This document shows, one piece after another, positions 1-8,382 of a stretch of DNA of 64,000 bases. The notes beneath the pieces are model-generated. The model was not told the DNA's origin. It did not search any database and saw only the letters and a list, made by a program, of their open reading frames with translations. The stretch covers positions 62,001 to 126,000 of the forward strand of contig NZ_CACSJO010000010.1 of the NCBI RefSeq assembly GCF_902706195.1, given 5' to 3'. Numbering within the stretch: position 1 is the first letter of the stretch; every line of letters begins with the position of its first letter. The translations under genes and the position numbers were made by a program. This DNA is from Novosphingobium sp. 18050. GTDB taxonomy: Bacteria > Pseudomonadota > Alphaproteobacteria > Sphingomonadales > Sphingomonadaceae.

Positions 1-517
1 CCCCGGTGCCGCCGATGCGGGCGGCGAAATCGTCGTTGGCATTGCCGCCCTTCGCAGCTTCGCCCGCAGGCCCCGCGAGGGCCACGGCCGCACCGGTCCC
101 CGCGTCGAAAACGACCGTGGGACTTGCATAAGGATTGGCCTGAGGACCGGCGGCCGCCTCAGGCGGCGCAGCTAGCACGGGCGCCGGGGCAGGCTCGGGA
201 AGCGGGTCGGGCACGGCAGCCGGGGCGGGCGCAGGAACCACTGCGGCAGGCGCCGGGACCGGCTGCGGCGCCGGGACGGCCGGCTTGATACCAGCCGGAT
301 TGCGCGCCGAATCCATCGACCATAGCGTCAACCCGCCGAGCGCCGCCACGATCAGGACACCGGCGGCAAGGCCGAGGCCATCGCCCTTCTTGCGCTGGCT
401 GACCTGCGGCAGGACGTTGCGGGTGGCCAGGTCGATGACCTGCGCACCTTCACCGTCACGCGGATCGGTTGCGTCGGCAGAGGAAAGGCGTTCGCGGATC
501 GAGGAGTTCGGCGCCAT
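1..517 (-). CDS. virB10: VirB10-like T4SS protein, N-terminal part (cut by window edge)
   Basis: This is the N-terminal 172 residues of a VirB10/TrbI-type protein; the rest lies beyond base 1. VirB10 spans the inner membrane and reaches the outer-membrane core of a type IV secretion channel. The visible part has a cytoplasmic tail of about 45 residues, one transmembrane helix (LAAGVLIVAALGG) and then a long periplasmic Pro/Ala-rich linker, the classic VirB10 architecture. The conserved C-terminal beta-barrel domain is not in view. The start ATG at 517 lies 3 bases after the virB9 stop, and the gene order virB9-virB10 supports the call. Without the C-terminus the assignment rests on topology and context. 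Confidence 0.8.
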   Translation of the reverse strand, partial: MAPNSSIRERLSSADATDPRDGEGAQVIDLATRNVLPQVSQRKKGDGLGLAAGVLIVAALGGLTLWSMDSARNPAGIKPAVPAPQPVPAPAAVVPAPAPAAVPDPLPEPAPAPVLAAPPEAAAGPQANPYASPTVVFDAGTGAAVALAGPAGEAAKGGNANDDFAARIGGTG

Positions 518-520
518 GTA

Positions 521-1387
521 TCAGTTCCCCGAGGAGGTGGGTGCCGCTGTCCCGACGGACGGCGTGGGCGAAGAAGCAGTCGCCACGGCAGGATTGAGCG
601 TTGGGGCCGATGTGGCGGCAGGTGCTGCCGGTGCCGGACGCGAGGCGAGAGGCAGCGAATTCACCAGTTCCGCCTTCGCCTTCCCCGAGCGCAGGACGAT
701 CGAATTCGGCACGTCCTCCAGCACGATAGTGGCGCCGCGCACGGCGTAGTTGACCGGACCTTCGTCGCCCTTCTCGTTGGTGACGAGGATCGCCGGGATC
801 GCCGCCTTGTCCGGCCAGAGCAGATAAGTCGACATGCCATCGTCGTAGACGCGCGACGGCATCAGCTTCTCAACACCGACGCGCTTCCAGGCAAAGTTGA
901 GCGCGGCCGGGTCGGTAGGCATGCCCAGAGCATTGCCAGCGGCGAGTGCCTGCTCTGCCGGGTCTAGCGATGCAAGCCCTGCGGAGCCTGCGCCCGGCTT
1001 CTGCTCGTCCTTGTAGGTGAAGCGCAGCATGTAGAGCGGCTTCGCCTTGGTGGTGGCGACAAGGTCGAAGAAATAGGTGTGGCGGTTGGTTACAACCGTC
1101 ATATTGGTGCGCGCGGTGCTTTCCAACGGCTTCACGAAGAGCAGGTCGGCGCGCTTATTCGGCGTGATCTGCCAGGCCTGCGAATCGCCGACCGCGACGT
1201 TCTCGATCGCCTCGCCCTGCCCAAAGGCGATGGTCGCCTGCACGCCGGCCCGGCCGTCGATACGCACGACCTCGTTGTCGCTGAAGGCATGGGCGACAAG
1301 ACGCTCGTCGGCCTGCGCCGGAACAGTCAGCGCCAGCGCGCCCAGGCTCACTGCAGCGGCGAAGTTGCGCAGGGTTGCGCGGATCAT
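521..1387 (-). CDS. virB9: VirB9/TrbG-like outer-membrane core component of T4SS
   Basis: A 288-residue secreted protein with a clear signal peptide (cleavage near VPAQA, residue 26). The N-terminal VirB9 domain follows (NEVVRIDGRAGVQATIAF, then a region ending in THTYFFDL-like beta strands), and the C-terminal VirB9 domain has the typical DGMSTYLLWP and GAT-I-L-ED-P strands. VirB9 forms the outer-membrane core complex with VirB7 and VirB10. The last 40 residues are an unusual Pro/Ala/Thr/Ser-rich tail. Its start ATG overlaps the virB6 stop by 4 bases, implying translational coupling. No VirB7 lipoprotein or VirB8 gene precedes it, which is atypical. Confidence 0.88.
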   Translation of the reverse strand: MIRATLRNFAAAVSLGALALTVPAQADERLVAHAFSDNEVVRIDGRAGVQATIAFGQGEAIENVAVGDSQAWQITPNKRADLLFVKPLESTARTNMTVVTNRHTYFFDLVATTKAKPLYMLRFTYKDEQKPGAGSAGLASLDPAEQALAAGNALGMPTDPAALNFAWKRVGVEKLMPSRVYDDGMSTYLLWPDKAAIPAILVTNEKGDEGPVNYAVRGATIVLEDVPNSIVLRSGKAKAELVNSLPLASRPAPAAPAATSAPTLNPAVATASSPTPSVGTAAPTSSGN

Positions 1388-2637
1388 CGTGTCTTCTCCT
1401 TCGCCGGCGATCTGCCGGTGTCGTTAGATGCGCGGAAACGGCTGCCGATCCCGCGTGCGCGCGGAGCCGAGTCGCCCTGACGCAGAGGTTCTATGCCGCC
1501 GCCCACGACTTGCGTTACCACGGTTCGGCGGTCGCCCGAACGGCCGCCGCCGCCGCTCTGCCCCTGCCCCGAAACCTCGGCCATGGCGGAAGCGCCCGCC
1601 GCCGCGATCACCGAAGTACGGCCTTGATAGCTTGAGGCCACCGGCGCGGGCGCGCTGGCCGCAGCCGGCGCAGCGGCCTGCCCGGAAGAGCCGGAGCGCT
1701 CTCGCTCATTATCGGCACCCAAGCCGAAGACCTGCCAGCCCGACACCATCGTCGCTGCCACTTTCACCACCATCACCATCAGCGCGACATGCACCGAGGC
1801 GACGAGGAAGAACGCCATCGCCCCGCGCCCGTCGATTTCACCGGCATTGGCGTTCTCGACGAGGCCGGAAATGATCGGCACCAGCAGCTCCAGCGTGATC
1901 CCGCCGCCCAGCACCACGAACAGCGGGGTAACCGCCGTCAGCACCACACCGCGAAGCCAGCCGGCGGTCAGTCCGCGCGTGCCGCCGAACAGCGCCATGA
2001 TGACGAAAATCGGACCCAGCGCCAGCAGCACGCCCAGCGCGATGCGCGCGGTAAGCAGCACCCCCACGGTTCCCAGCAGGAGCAGCAGCGCGCCCATCCA
2101 CATAACGCTTTCGGGTGTGAACAGCCCGCCCGCGCCCTTGGCGGCGACGGCGGCACCGGCAGCAGCCGCGCCGCCCCCGTCCTGCGCTGCGCCGCCGACC
2201 TTGGAGGTGGCTTCGGAAATATCGTTGATGGCGCCGAAAACGATGTCGATCCGGTCACCGAAAAGCTGTGTCGCCGAGCCCTTCGCACCCATCAGCACGC
2301 CCGCGATCCAGTCCGGACCGCCGACGGCGAGGTTCCAGACCACACCTTGGTAGGCGATCCAGCTGGTGGCAAAAGTCAGTACCACGCCGAGGCGCAACAT
2401 GCGCGGAGTAAGCGCCGAAATGCCAAGGCTCGATCGGCCAGTCAGCAGCGAGAACGCGAAAAAGGCAATATAGAGCGTGAGCAGGATGGTGAGCACCGGG
2501 CCCATCGCTCCGCCGGCGCCGAAAAGCCGTCCGAATGCCGAGGCGGCCATCTCGTTGGCCACGCAGTCAACCGCGCGCAGCGCCGGGGCGACGCCGGCGG
2601 AAGCGACTTCGGTAAGCTGTTCGCAGGCGTTCGCCAT
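1384..2637 (-). CDS. virB6: VirB6/TrbL-like polytopic inner-membrane T4SS protein
   Basis: A 417-residue membrane protein of the VirB6/TrbL family, which forms part of the inner-membrane channel complex. Hydrophobic segments are visible around residues 45-65, 75-95, 175-215, 225-250 and 275-300, separated by a periplasmic loop carrying a Trp-rich IAYQGVVWN stretch. A long Ser/Gly/Gln-rich cytoplasmic tail closes the protein. The ATG at 2637 (MANACEQLTEV) was chosen because it starts 4 bases after the virB4 stop; an upstream in-frame ATG would run into virB4. It sits between virB4 and virB9, the expected order for a vir operon lacking virB5. Confidence 0.85.
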   Translation of the reverse strand: MANACEQLTEVASAGVAPALRAVDCVANEMAASAFGRLFGAGGAMGPVLTILLTLYIAFFAFSLLTGRSSLGISALTPRMLRLGVVLTFATSWIAYQGVVWNLAVGGPDWIAGVLMGAKGSATQLFGDRIDIVFGAINDISEATSKVGGAAQDGGGAAAAGAAVAAKGAGGLFTPESVMWMGALLLLLGTVGVLLTARIALGVLLALGPIFVIMALFGGTRGLTAGWLRGVVLTAVTPLFVVLGGGITLELLVPIISGLVENANAGEIDGRGAMAFFLVASVHVALMVMVVKVAATMVSGWQVFGLGADNERERSGSSGQAAAPAAASAPAPVASSYQGRTSVIAAAGASAMAEVSGQGQSGGGGRSGDRRTVVTQVVGGGIEPLRQGDSAPRARGIGSRFRASNDTGRSPAKEKTR

Positions 2638-2641
2638 GGGG

Positions 2642-5056
2642 CTACTCCGCCGCCTCGGTCCAGAGCTCGCCGCCTTCACCTTCGGCCGGCCACTGCATTC
2701 CGGTCAGGACCGGATACCAGCCTTCGGGCGCATCGCCATAGCGTTCACGAAGCTGGTCGAGCTTGCGCACGGTGCTCTCGCGGCCCGACAGGACAGTGAG
2801 AACTTCGGGCATACCGGCAAGGTCGAGGCGCACCACTACCGAAGTATCGGCCTGACGGATCAGGAAGCAGCGTGAATGCACCGGCAGCGTGCGAATGACG
2901 TCGAGTTCATGCTGCGACAAGCCGAATCCTTCGCAGTAATCCTCGGGCCGGGCACGCGAATTGGGCATGAAGATCATCGTCGCAGTCTGTTCGACCAACG
3001 CCGTGGCGATCTTGGAATCCAGCGCATCGCGCGCCGACTGGGTGGCGAAGCCGACCAGCGCATTGCGCTTGCGCAGCGTCTTGAGCCAGTCACGAATGCG
3101 GGCGGCGAAGACCTCGTCATCCAGCGCTTTCCAGCCTTCGTCGATGAGGATCATCGTCGGCTCGCCGTCGAGGCGCTCGTCGATGCGGTGGAACAGGTAC
3201 ATCATGACCGGCGTGCGCAGGCGCGGACTTTCCAGCAGTGCGGTCATGTCGAAGCCGAGGACGCGCTGGCTGAGGTCTAGCCGGTCGTGCTGGTTGTCGA
3301 ACAGCCAGCCATGCTCGCCGCCCTGCAGCCATGCGTCGAGGCGCGAGGCAAGGTCCCCCGCCTCGGGCCGGCGGGCCCCTGCGAGCAGCTCGCGAAAGTG
3401 GGAAAGGCGGCGCAGCGACGGATCGTTGTGGTAGGCCGCGTCGACCGCGCCGGCGATCGTCGTCAATTCCTCCGGCCCCTTCGCGGCCAGCAGCACGCCC
3501 AGCCAGTCGCGCAGGAAAGCGCGGTTAGCGGCGGTATCCGGCAGCGAAAGCGGATTGAAACCGGACGGGTGTCCCGCAGCGATACGGCTGTAGGTGCCGC
3601 CGATACCGCGCAGGAACACTTCAGCGCCGCGATCCTTGTCGAACAGTATGGTGCGCGGCGCGAACTTCTGCGCCTGTGCGGCCAGGAAGTTCATGACGAC
3701 CGTTTTACCAGAACCCGACGGACCGATGACGGTGAAGTTACCGAGGTCACCCTGGTGGAAGTTGAAGAAGAACGGCGTCGAACTGGTAGTCGACAGCAGC
3801 GTGACCGCATCGCCCCAGTGGTTGCCGCTCGCCTGCCCCATCGCGAAGCCGTGAAGGCTTCCGAAGCACGCCATATTTGCGCTGGAAATCAGCGCGCGGC
3901 GCACGATGAAACTCTCGTTACCGGGAAGCTGGCCCCAGAATGCGGGTTCCAGGTTCACGTCCTCGCGCACCGCGATCGCGCCGGCGTCGGCCAGCGCAGC
4001 CGCACACGAAGCGGTGACTTCGTCGAGCTGGTCCAGCGTGTCGGCGCGGACCAGAACCGACAGGTGATGATCGCCGAAACCGACGGCGCCGGTCCCCAGA
4101 GCATCGCGTGCGGCCGACATCTCGCGGCGTTCGGCCAAGGCTTCCTCATCGGCGCTACGCAGGCGGCGCACGGCAAGGTCGATACGTTCACGGGCGATCT
4201 GGCGGTCGGACGGGGCGTATGTCTCTGTCAGCACCAGTTCGCAGGGCAGACGCAGGAGCGCATCGGTCAGGCCCGGCGCGGTCGAATCGGGGTAGTCCTT
4301 CAGCGACACGATCGAGCCGAAGCCACCGCCGGTCGCCCCGCGCAGTTCCAGCGCATCCATGCCGAAGCTGGCACGGCGGTAAGGCAGCATGTGGCCAATG
4401 TCAGTGTCGTCGGAGGGACGGCGCACAGGCCGCATTTCGCCGTTGTAGAGCGCCGAAAGCAGTTCAAGCACTTCCGAGTACTGCCCGGCCGCTCCTTCGT
4501 AATCGCCCAGAAGCCGCGCGCCGTAAGCGCCGAGCGAGGCAACCATCGCCGAAGCGGCAGCCTTGAGCGCCCGGACGTCACCGGGATCGGCCTCGACCGA
4601 TTCGGCTTTCGACTTCATCATGCGCGAGAGCTTGTCGGCCCAGCCCGCCTTGCCGCGTGCGGGACGGCGCACCAGGGTGATGAACTGGTCGTTGACGAAC
4701 AGCGCGCCCGAGGACGTGCGCGCACGCCAGCGCGCGTCGATATGCGCGGAGAGCGCATCGTCGAACCGGCCATCCATCTCGATCTCCACGCGGCGACGGA
4801 TAACGTGATGGTAGAGTACAAAACGCGCATCGAGCGCGGAGCGCAGCAGCACTTCGCGGGTGGCGACATGGGCGTTGAGTTCGTCAGTGTCGGCAGTCTC
4901 GAATGCCAGGCCCGGCACCATGAGCGAGAGCATGACCGAGCCATCGCGCAGGCGCACGACGTTCTCGTCCACCAGCGCGGCATAGGGCAGCCGGTCGCCG
5001 GCGAGCACTTCCTTCGCTCCCCAGCCCTTCAGCGGCGATTTGAAGCTCTTGGCCAT
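2642..5056 (-). CDS. virB4: VirB4/TrbE-type T4SS ATPase
   Basis: An 804-residue cytoplasmic ATPase that energises pilus assembly and substrate transport. The N-terminal CagE/TrbE/VirB4 domain covers roughly residues 1-400, followed by a P-loop NTPase domain with Walker A GPSGSGKT (445-452) and Walker B MILIDE (635-640). A conserved motif near the C-terminus (FMPNSRARPEDYCEGFGLS) is typical of VirB4. Length matches the family (about 800). It is the most diagnostic gene of the operon. A long open frame on the opposite strand is a codon-bias shadow. Confidence 0.95.
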   Translation of the reverse strand: MAKSFKSPLKGWGAKEVLAGDRLPYAALVDENVVRLRDGSVMLSLMVPGLAFETADTDELNAHVATREVLLRSALDARFVLYHHVIRRRVEIEMDGRFDDALSAHIDARWRARTSSGALFVNDQFITLVRRPARGKAGWADKLSRMMKSKAESVEADPGDVRALKAAASAMVASLGAYGARLLGDYEGAAGQYSEVLELLSALYNGEMRPVRRPSDDTDIGHMLPYRRASFGMDALELRGATGGGFGSIVSLKDYPDSTAPGLTDALLRLPCELVLTETYAPSDRQIARERIDLAVRRLRSADEEALAERREMSAARDALGTGAVGFGDHHLSVLVRADTLDQLDEVTASCAAALADAGAIAVREDVNLEPAFWGQLPGNESFIVRRALISSANMACFGSLHGFAMGQASGNHWGDAVTLLSTTSSTPFFFNFHQGDLGNFTVIGPSGSGKTVVMNFLAAQAQKFAPRTILFDKDRGAEVFLRGIGGTYSRIAAGHPSGFNPLSLPDTAANRAFLRDWLGVLLAAKGPEELTTIAGAVDAAYHNDPSLRRLSHFRELLAGARRPEAGDLASRLDAWLQGGEHGWLFDNQHDRLDLSQRVLGFDMTALLESPRLRTPVMMYLFHRIDERLDGEPTMILIDEGWKALDDEVFAARIRDWLKTLRKRNALVGFATQSARDALDSKIATALVEQTATMIFMPNSRARPEDYCEGFGLSQHELDVIRTLPVHSRCFLIRQADTSVVVRLDLAGMPEVLTVLSGRESTVRKLDQLRERYGDAPEGWYPVLTGMQWPAEGEGGELWTEAAE

Positions 5057-5101
5057 TATGTCGTTCCCCCACGCCGTTTCGATGCCGGCGCGTATTCGAT
5101 G

Positions 5102-5383
5102 TTACGGCGCGTAGCTGTTGCAACCCCAGCGCTGCCAGTTTGCAACGCGCGGGCATTTGCTGACCTTGGCGATCCACAAGTCGAAGACCCGCGGCTCACG
5201 CAGGCACGCGAGATATCCCGCCCCATGGATCACCAGCGCCGCCGGCACTGTCCAGAAGCTCTTGGTAATAAGAAAGATTTCGGTCGTCAGCGCGGCGTTG
5301 ATGATGAAGTAGCTGTACGTCACGCCCGCGAACATCTGCGGGCGGGTCAGCGCGCGGTGCACGGGGTAGCGGGCCAGGCTCAT
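5102..5383 (-). CDS. virB3: VirB3-like T4SS inner-membrane protein
   Basis: A 93-residue protein with the VirB3 opening (RYPVHRALTRPQMFAGV) and one or two hydrophobic segments (residues 20-55). It ends in the conserved region REPRVFDLW. VirB3 associates with the VirB4 ATPase and is needed for pilus biogenesis. It lies 11 bases downstream of virB2 and 45 bases upstream of virB4, matching the canonical virB2-B3-B4 order. Confidence 0.9.
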   Translation of the reverse strand: MSLARYPVHRALTRPQMFAGVTYSYFIINAALTTEIFLITKSFWTVPAALVIHGAGYLACLREPRVFDLWIAKVSKCPRVANWQRWGCNSYAP

Positions 5384-5394
5384 CAGCCCGTCCC

Positions 5395-5739
5395 TCAGCC
5401 CACTGCCGCTGACTGGATACCGGTTACGATCGCGCCCGCACCGAACAGGATGAACACGCCGATGATCACGGTCGCACCAAAGCGCCAGTTCATGCGGCCA
5501 GTCAGCATCATGAAGCCGACAGCGGCAACCGCCATAACGGCAACGGCGGTGGCGACGTTACCCAGCAGCGTGCCCTGCAGCCAGCCGAGTGCGGCGACGA
5601 TCGGACCCGAACCGGCCGGGTCATGGGCAACTGCCTGTGCCTGGGCCAGAGAAGGTGCAAAAACGCCGAGCGCGGCGCCCAGAGCGGAGAGGAAGGCGCG
5701 CGATTTGCGGCCGTCAGACTTTACGTATCGAATCACCAT
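5395..5739 (-). CDS. virB2: VirB2-like major pilin (prepilin)
   Basis: A 114-residue prepilin with a long charged N-terminus and a signal sequence ending near SLAQAQA. The two hydrophobic helices (about residues 60-80 and 90-112) are joined by a short basic loop GRMNWRFG, the hallmark of VirB2/TrbC. It is the first gene of the visible vir operon. The 256 bases upstream hold a perfect-armed palindrome at 5861-5904 that may belong to its promoter or leader. Confidence 0.88.
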   Translation of the reverse strand: MVIRYVKSDGRKSRAFLSALGAALGVFAPSLAQAQAVAHDPAGSGPIVAALGWLQGTLLGNVATAVAVMAVAAVGFMMLTGRMNWRFGATVIIGVFILFGAGAIVTGIQSAAVG

Positions 5740-5860
5740 GTCCTCCGTATGACGGCCAACTGCGCCACCCGGATGACAGGTGTGTGACGATGGCGCGGCA
5801 GACCGTCATGGTTGCCGGCATGTATCACAAGAAAGTTTCCAAATTCGTGAAACGCCGGTT

Positions 5861-5904
5861 AGGCACAAAATGCCCTGTCCTTGCGACAGGTGCAATTCGT
5901 GCCT
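5861..5904. repeat. Nested inverted repeat upstream of the virB operon
   Basis: Outer arms AGGCAC (5861-5866) and GTGCCT (5899-5904) enclose inner arms CCTGTC (5874-5879) and GACAGG (5885-5890) with a 5-base loop. It lies about 120 bases upstream of the virB2 start in AT-richer non-coding DNA. It could be an operator or a leader hairpin. No regulator is identified, and the function is unknown. Confidence 0.45.
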
Positions 5905-5995
5905 GAAATATCAGCGTAAAAATGGTTAAAATCGCGAATAAATCTACAGAAATCGTCTGTTGTTTTGCGATATCCCGGTGGCGGATTGCGACGAA

Positions 5996-6370
5996 TCAGC
6001 GAGCGGCGACGCTCCGCGAAGCCATAAGGCCCTTCAGCGCCGTACGCGCTGCCTGACGCGAATCCACCCAGCTACCGTCGGCAAGCTCCAGATCGTAGCG
6101 CTCAGGAGACGCCACCGCAGCACGATAGGCGGCCAGCGCCTTGTCGGCCTGCCCGGCGCGGGCATAGGCCGCACCCAGGTTGATGAGAGCCGCCGGGTCC
6201 TCCGACCGCGCCGCGCCGTTCGCTTCGAGTTTACGCACCGCAGCCTGCGGCCGACCTTCAGAAAGTTCACGATAGGCGACTTCGGTCACGTCGGACGTAG
6301 GACGGTCTATCGCTAGCGAGATGGTCGATTGCCCCAGCAAAGCAGCGGTAAGAAGGACCGAAAGCGACAT
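5996..6370 (-). CDS. Secreted TPR-repeat protein, small
   Basis: A 124-residue protein with an N-terminal signal sequence (MSLSVLLTAALLGQSTISLA) and one to two tetratricopeptide repeats (residues about 35-85, including PAALINLGAAYARAG and KALAAYRAAV). TPR proteins scaffold protein-protein contacts; this one should act in the periplasm. The start at 6370 was preferred over upstream ATGs because GGGAGAG sits 5 bases before it. It is divergently transcribed from the lipoprotein/TonB receptor pair, sharing a 315-base intergenic region, so a joint role is possible but unproven. Confidence 0.75.
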   Translation of the reverse strand: MSLSVLLTAALLGQSTISLAIDRPTSDVTEVAYRELSEGRPQAAVRKLEANGAARSEDPAALINLGAAYARAGQADKALAAYRAAVASPERYDLELADGSWVDSRQAARTALKGLMASRSVAAR

Positions 6371-6549
6371 GACAACTCTCCCATTCATATGTTGGCTGCC
6401 CACATCGTCTGCGTGAATTCGCCGTCCATCAACAAAATGACGAATCTGTCATAAAAATGCAATATTCACGGTGGCCGCCGATCAAGCGACGATTCGCTGG
6501 CAAGAGCTGGAGGACTCCCCCGCGGTCCCCGCCGCCACTCACGGCTTAA

Positions 6550-6610
6550 TTGTCGTCTTACCGTCGTATTTCCGTAATTTAGTGTCATCGTATCGCCAAC
6601 ATAATGTCAT
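6550..6610 (+). promoter_or_regulatory. Candidate PhoB-box array upstream of lipoprotein/TonB receptor genes
   Basis: Seven-base units resembling CTGTCAT recur every 11 bases with AT-rich 4-base spacers: TTGTCGT (6550), CCGTCGT (6561), CCGTAAT (6572), then after a 10-base step GTGTCAT (6582), a weak TCGCCAA (6593) and ATGTCAT (6604). This is the layout of PhoB boxes. It ends 75 bases before the lipoprotein start. An isolated perfect CTGTCAT followed by AAAA and ATGCAAT lies at 6446-6463. Individual units are imperfect, so binding by PhoB is an inference. Confidence 0.55.
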
Positions 6611-6685
6611 TCACCCCCCTTAGACGCCCTCCGGTGACGGGGGCGGAATCGCCGCCACGTTCGACCTGAACACGGGGGATCCATC

Positions 6686-8302
6686 GTGAAGAATATTTCT
6701 GGTCTGCTGCTCGTGGGCTGCAGCGCTCTCGCACTCGCCGGCTGTGGCCCGAGCGACATCGCTTCGCCCGGTACTGGTGGCGACGTGATCATCACTCCTT
6801 CGCCTACGCCGACTCCGGCGCCGACTCCGACCCCCGGTGAAGGTCTCATGACGCCGGCCGGCGGTTGCCCGACCGTTGCCAACGACGCAGGCACCGTGAC
6901 CGGCCCGACCGGCACCTGGCGCGTCTGCAACCTGCCGAACGTGATCAGCGCCTCCTCGACGCTGCCCAAGATTGCGGGCCTGATCTATCAGCTGCCAGGT
7001 CGCGTCGACGTCGGCTGCGACGGCGGGTTCACAGCTCCTACTTCGACGACCGCTTACACAACCACGACCGTCGGCTGCCCCACCTCGACGCTGACAGCGG
7101 ACACCAACGTCACGCTGACCATCGCGCCGGGCGTCATCATCATGGGCGGCACCGGACAGTCCTGGCTCGCCGTCAACCGCGGCAACAAGATCAACGCAGC
7201 CGGCACGGCCGAAGCCCCGATCATCTTCACCAGCCGCGACAACGTCCTGGGCATCAACAACGACAATTCGCAGGGCCAGTGGGGCGGCGTCGTTCTGATG
7301 GGCCGCGCGCCGGTCACTGACTGCACCGTCGGCACCCTCGCCTCGGGCACCTGCGAACGCCAGACGGAGGGCGCGCCCAACCCGGCACGCTTCGGCGGCG
7401 CCGATTCGGCCTACAATGCCGGCGTCATGAAGTACTTCCAGATCCGTTACTCGGGCTTCATCCTGGGCAACAACATCGAGCTGCAGTCGCTCACCGGCGA
7501 AGGCATCGGCACGGGCACCACGATCGACCACTTCCAGAGCGTCAACAGCTCGGATGACGGCTCCGAATGGTTCGGCGGCAGCCCGCGCATGAAGTATTAC
7601 ATTTCGGTCGGCTCTGACGATGACAGCCTCGACGTCGACACCGGCGCCCAGATGCTCGTCCAGTACGCGCTCATCGCCCAGCGCGCAGGCTTCGGCGACG
7701 GCATCATGGAAATCGACAGCGACGGCAACGCCAGCGATGCGCCGCGCACCAATCTGACTGTCGCGAACTTCACCTTCCTGAAGGCCCCCGGCACCAGCGG
7801 CAGCACCAGCAACGGGGCTTCGCTGTTCTTCCGCGGCAACTCGGACACGACGCTTGTCAACGGACTGCTGGTTGCCGCCGACGAAGAATGCGTGCGTATC
7901 AACACCTCTGCTCCTACGCCGGTCACACTGACCGCGCGTTCGGTCGTGATGCAGTGCAACGCCGCCAAGTACCTTGGCAGCAACACCTCTGCGGGCGTGG
8001 TCATCAACACCGCCGCTCAGAGCCAGGCCGCTTTCAACCCGGGTAACTTCAACAACCGGGACGACTTCACCAACACGCTGACCAGCACCTTCATCAACGG
8101 CGCGAACGAAAACGCCGTGGTGGCCACCGATCCCAAGTCGCTGGTGACCGGTTCGGCGGCGACCTTCTTCGACACCACCACCTGGATTGGCGCAGTGCGC
8201 AACGCTGCCGACAACTGGTACGCCGGTTGGACCTGCAACAGCGCGACTGCAAACTTCGGCACCGGCAACTCGGGCAACTGCACCTCGCTGCCAACGACCT
8301 GA
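6686..8302 (+). CDS. Large lipoprotein, predicted beta-helix fold, TonB-receptor partner
   Basis: A 538-residue lipoprotein with a classic signal II sequence (lipobox LAGC, Cys20), then a Pro/Thr spacer (PTPTPAPTPTP) and a long repetitive, Gly/Asn/Thr-rich body. Recurrent strands such as TIAPGVIIMGG, PIIFTSR and WGGVVLMGRAP suggest a right-handed beta-helix like those of pectate-lyase-fold proteins. Several Cys residues could form disulphides. It is followed 80 bases later by a TonB-dependent receptor and preceded by PhoB-like repeats. It may be a surface or periplasmic accessory capturing substrate for the receptor. The substrate and any catalytic function are unknown. Confidence 0.8.
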   Translation: MKNISGLLLVGCSALALAGCGPSDIASPGTGGDVIITPSPTPTPAPTPTPGEGLMTPAGGCPTVANDAGTVTGPTGTWRVCNLPNVISASSTLPKIAGLIYQLPGRVDVGCDGGFTAPTSTTAYTTTTVGCPTSTLTADTNVTLTIAPGVIIMGGTGQSWLAVNRGNKINAAGTAEAPIIFTSRDNVLGINNDNSQGQWGGVVLMGRAPVTDCTVGTLASGTCERQTEGAPNPARFGGADSAYNAGVMKYFQIRYSGFILGNNIELQSLTGEGIGTGTTIDHFQSVNSSDDGSEWFGGSPRMKYYISVGSDDDSLDVDTGAQMLVQYALIAQRAGFGDGIMEIDSDGNASDAPRTNLTVANFTFLKAPGTSGSTSNGASLFFRGNSDTTLVNGLLVAADEECVRINTSAPTPVTLTARSVVMQCNAAKYLGSNTSAGVVINTAAQSQAAFNPGNFNNRDDFTNTLTSTFINGANENAVVATDPKSLVTGSAATFFDTTTWIGAVRNAADNWYAGWTCNSATANFGTGNSGNCTSLPTT

Positions 8303-8382
8303 TACGGGACTGCCTGACTAATACGCGGGGGCAGTCGCAATGGCTGCCCCCGTCCTTGCATTTGGAACTAGGGGGAATTCCG

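Noticed and set aside
3287..5752. Long plus-strand open frame of about 820 codons opposite virB4
   Set aside because: Shadow of high-G+C codon bias on the antisense strand; no domain, and the virB4-virB3-virB2 genes on the minus strand have clear family motifs.
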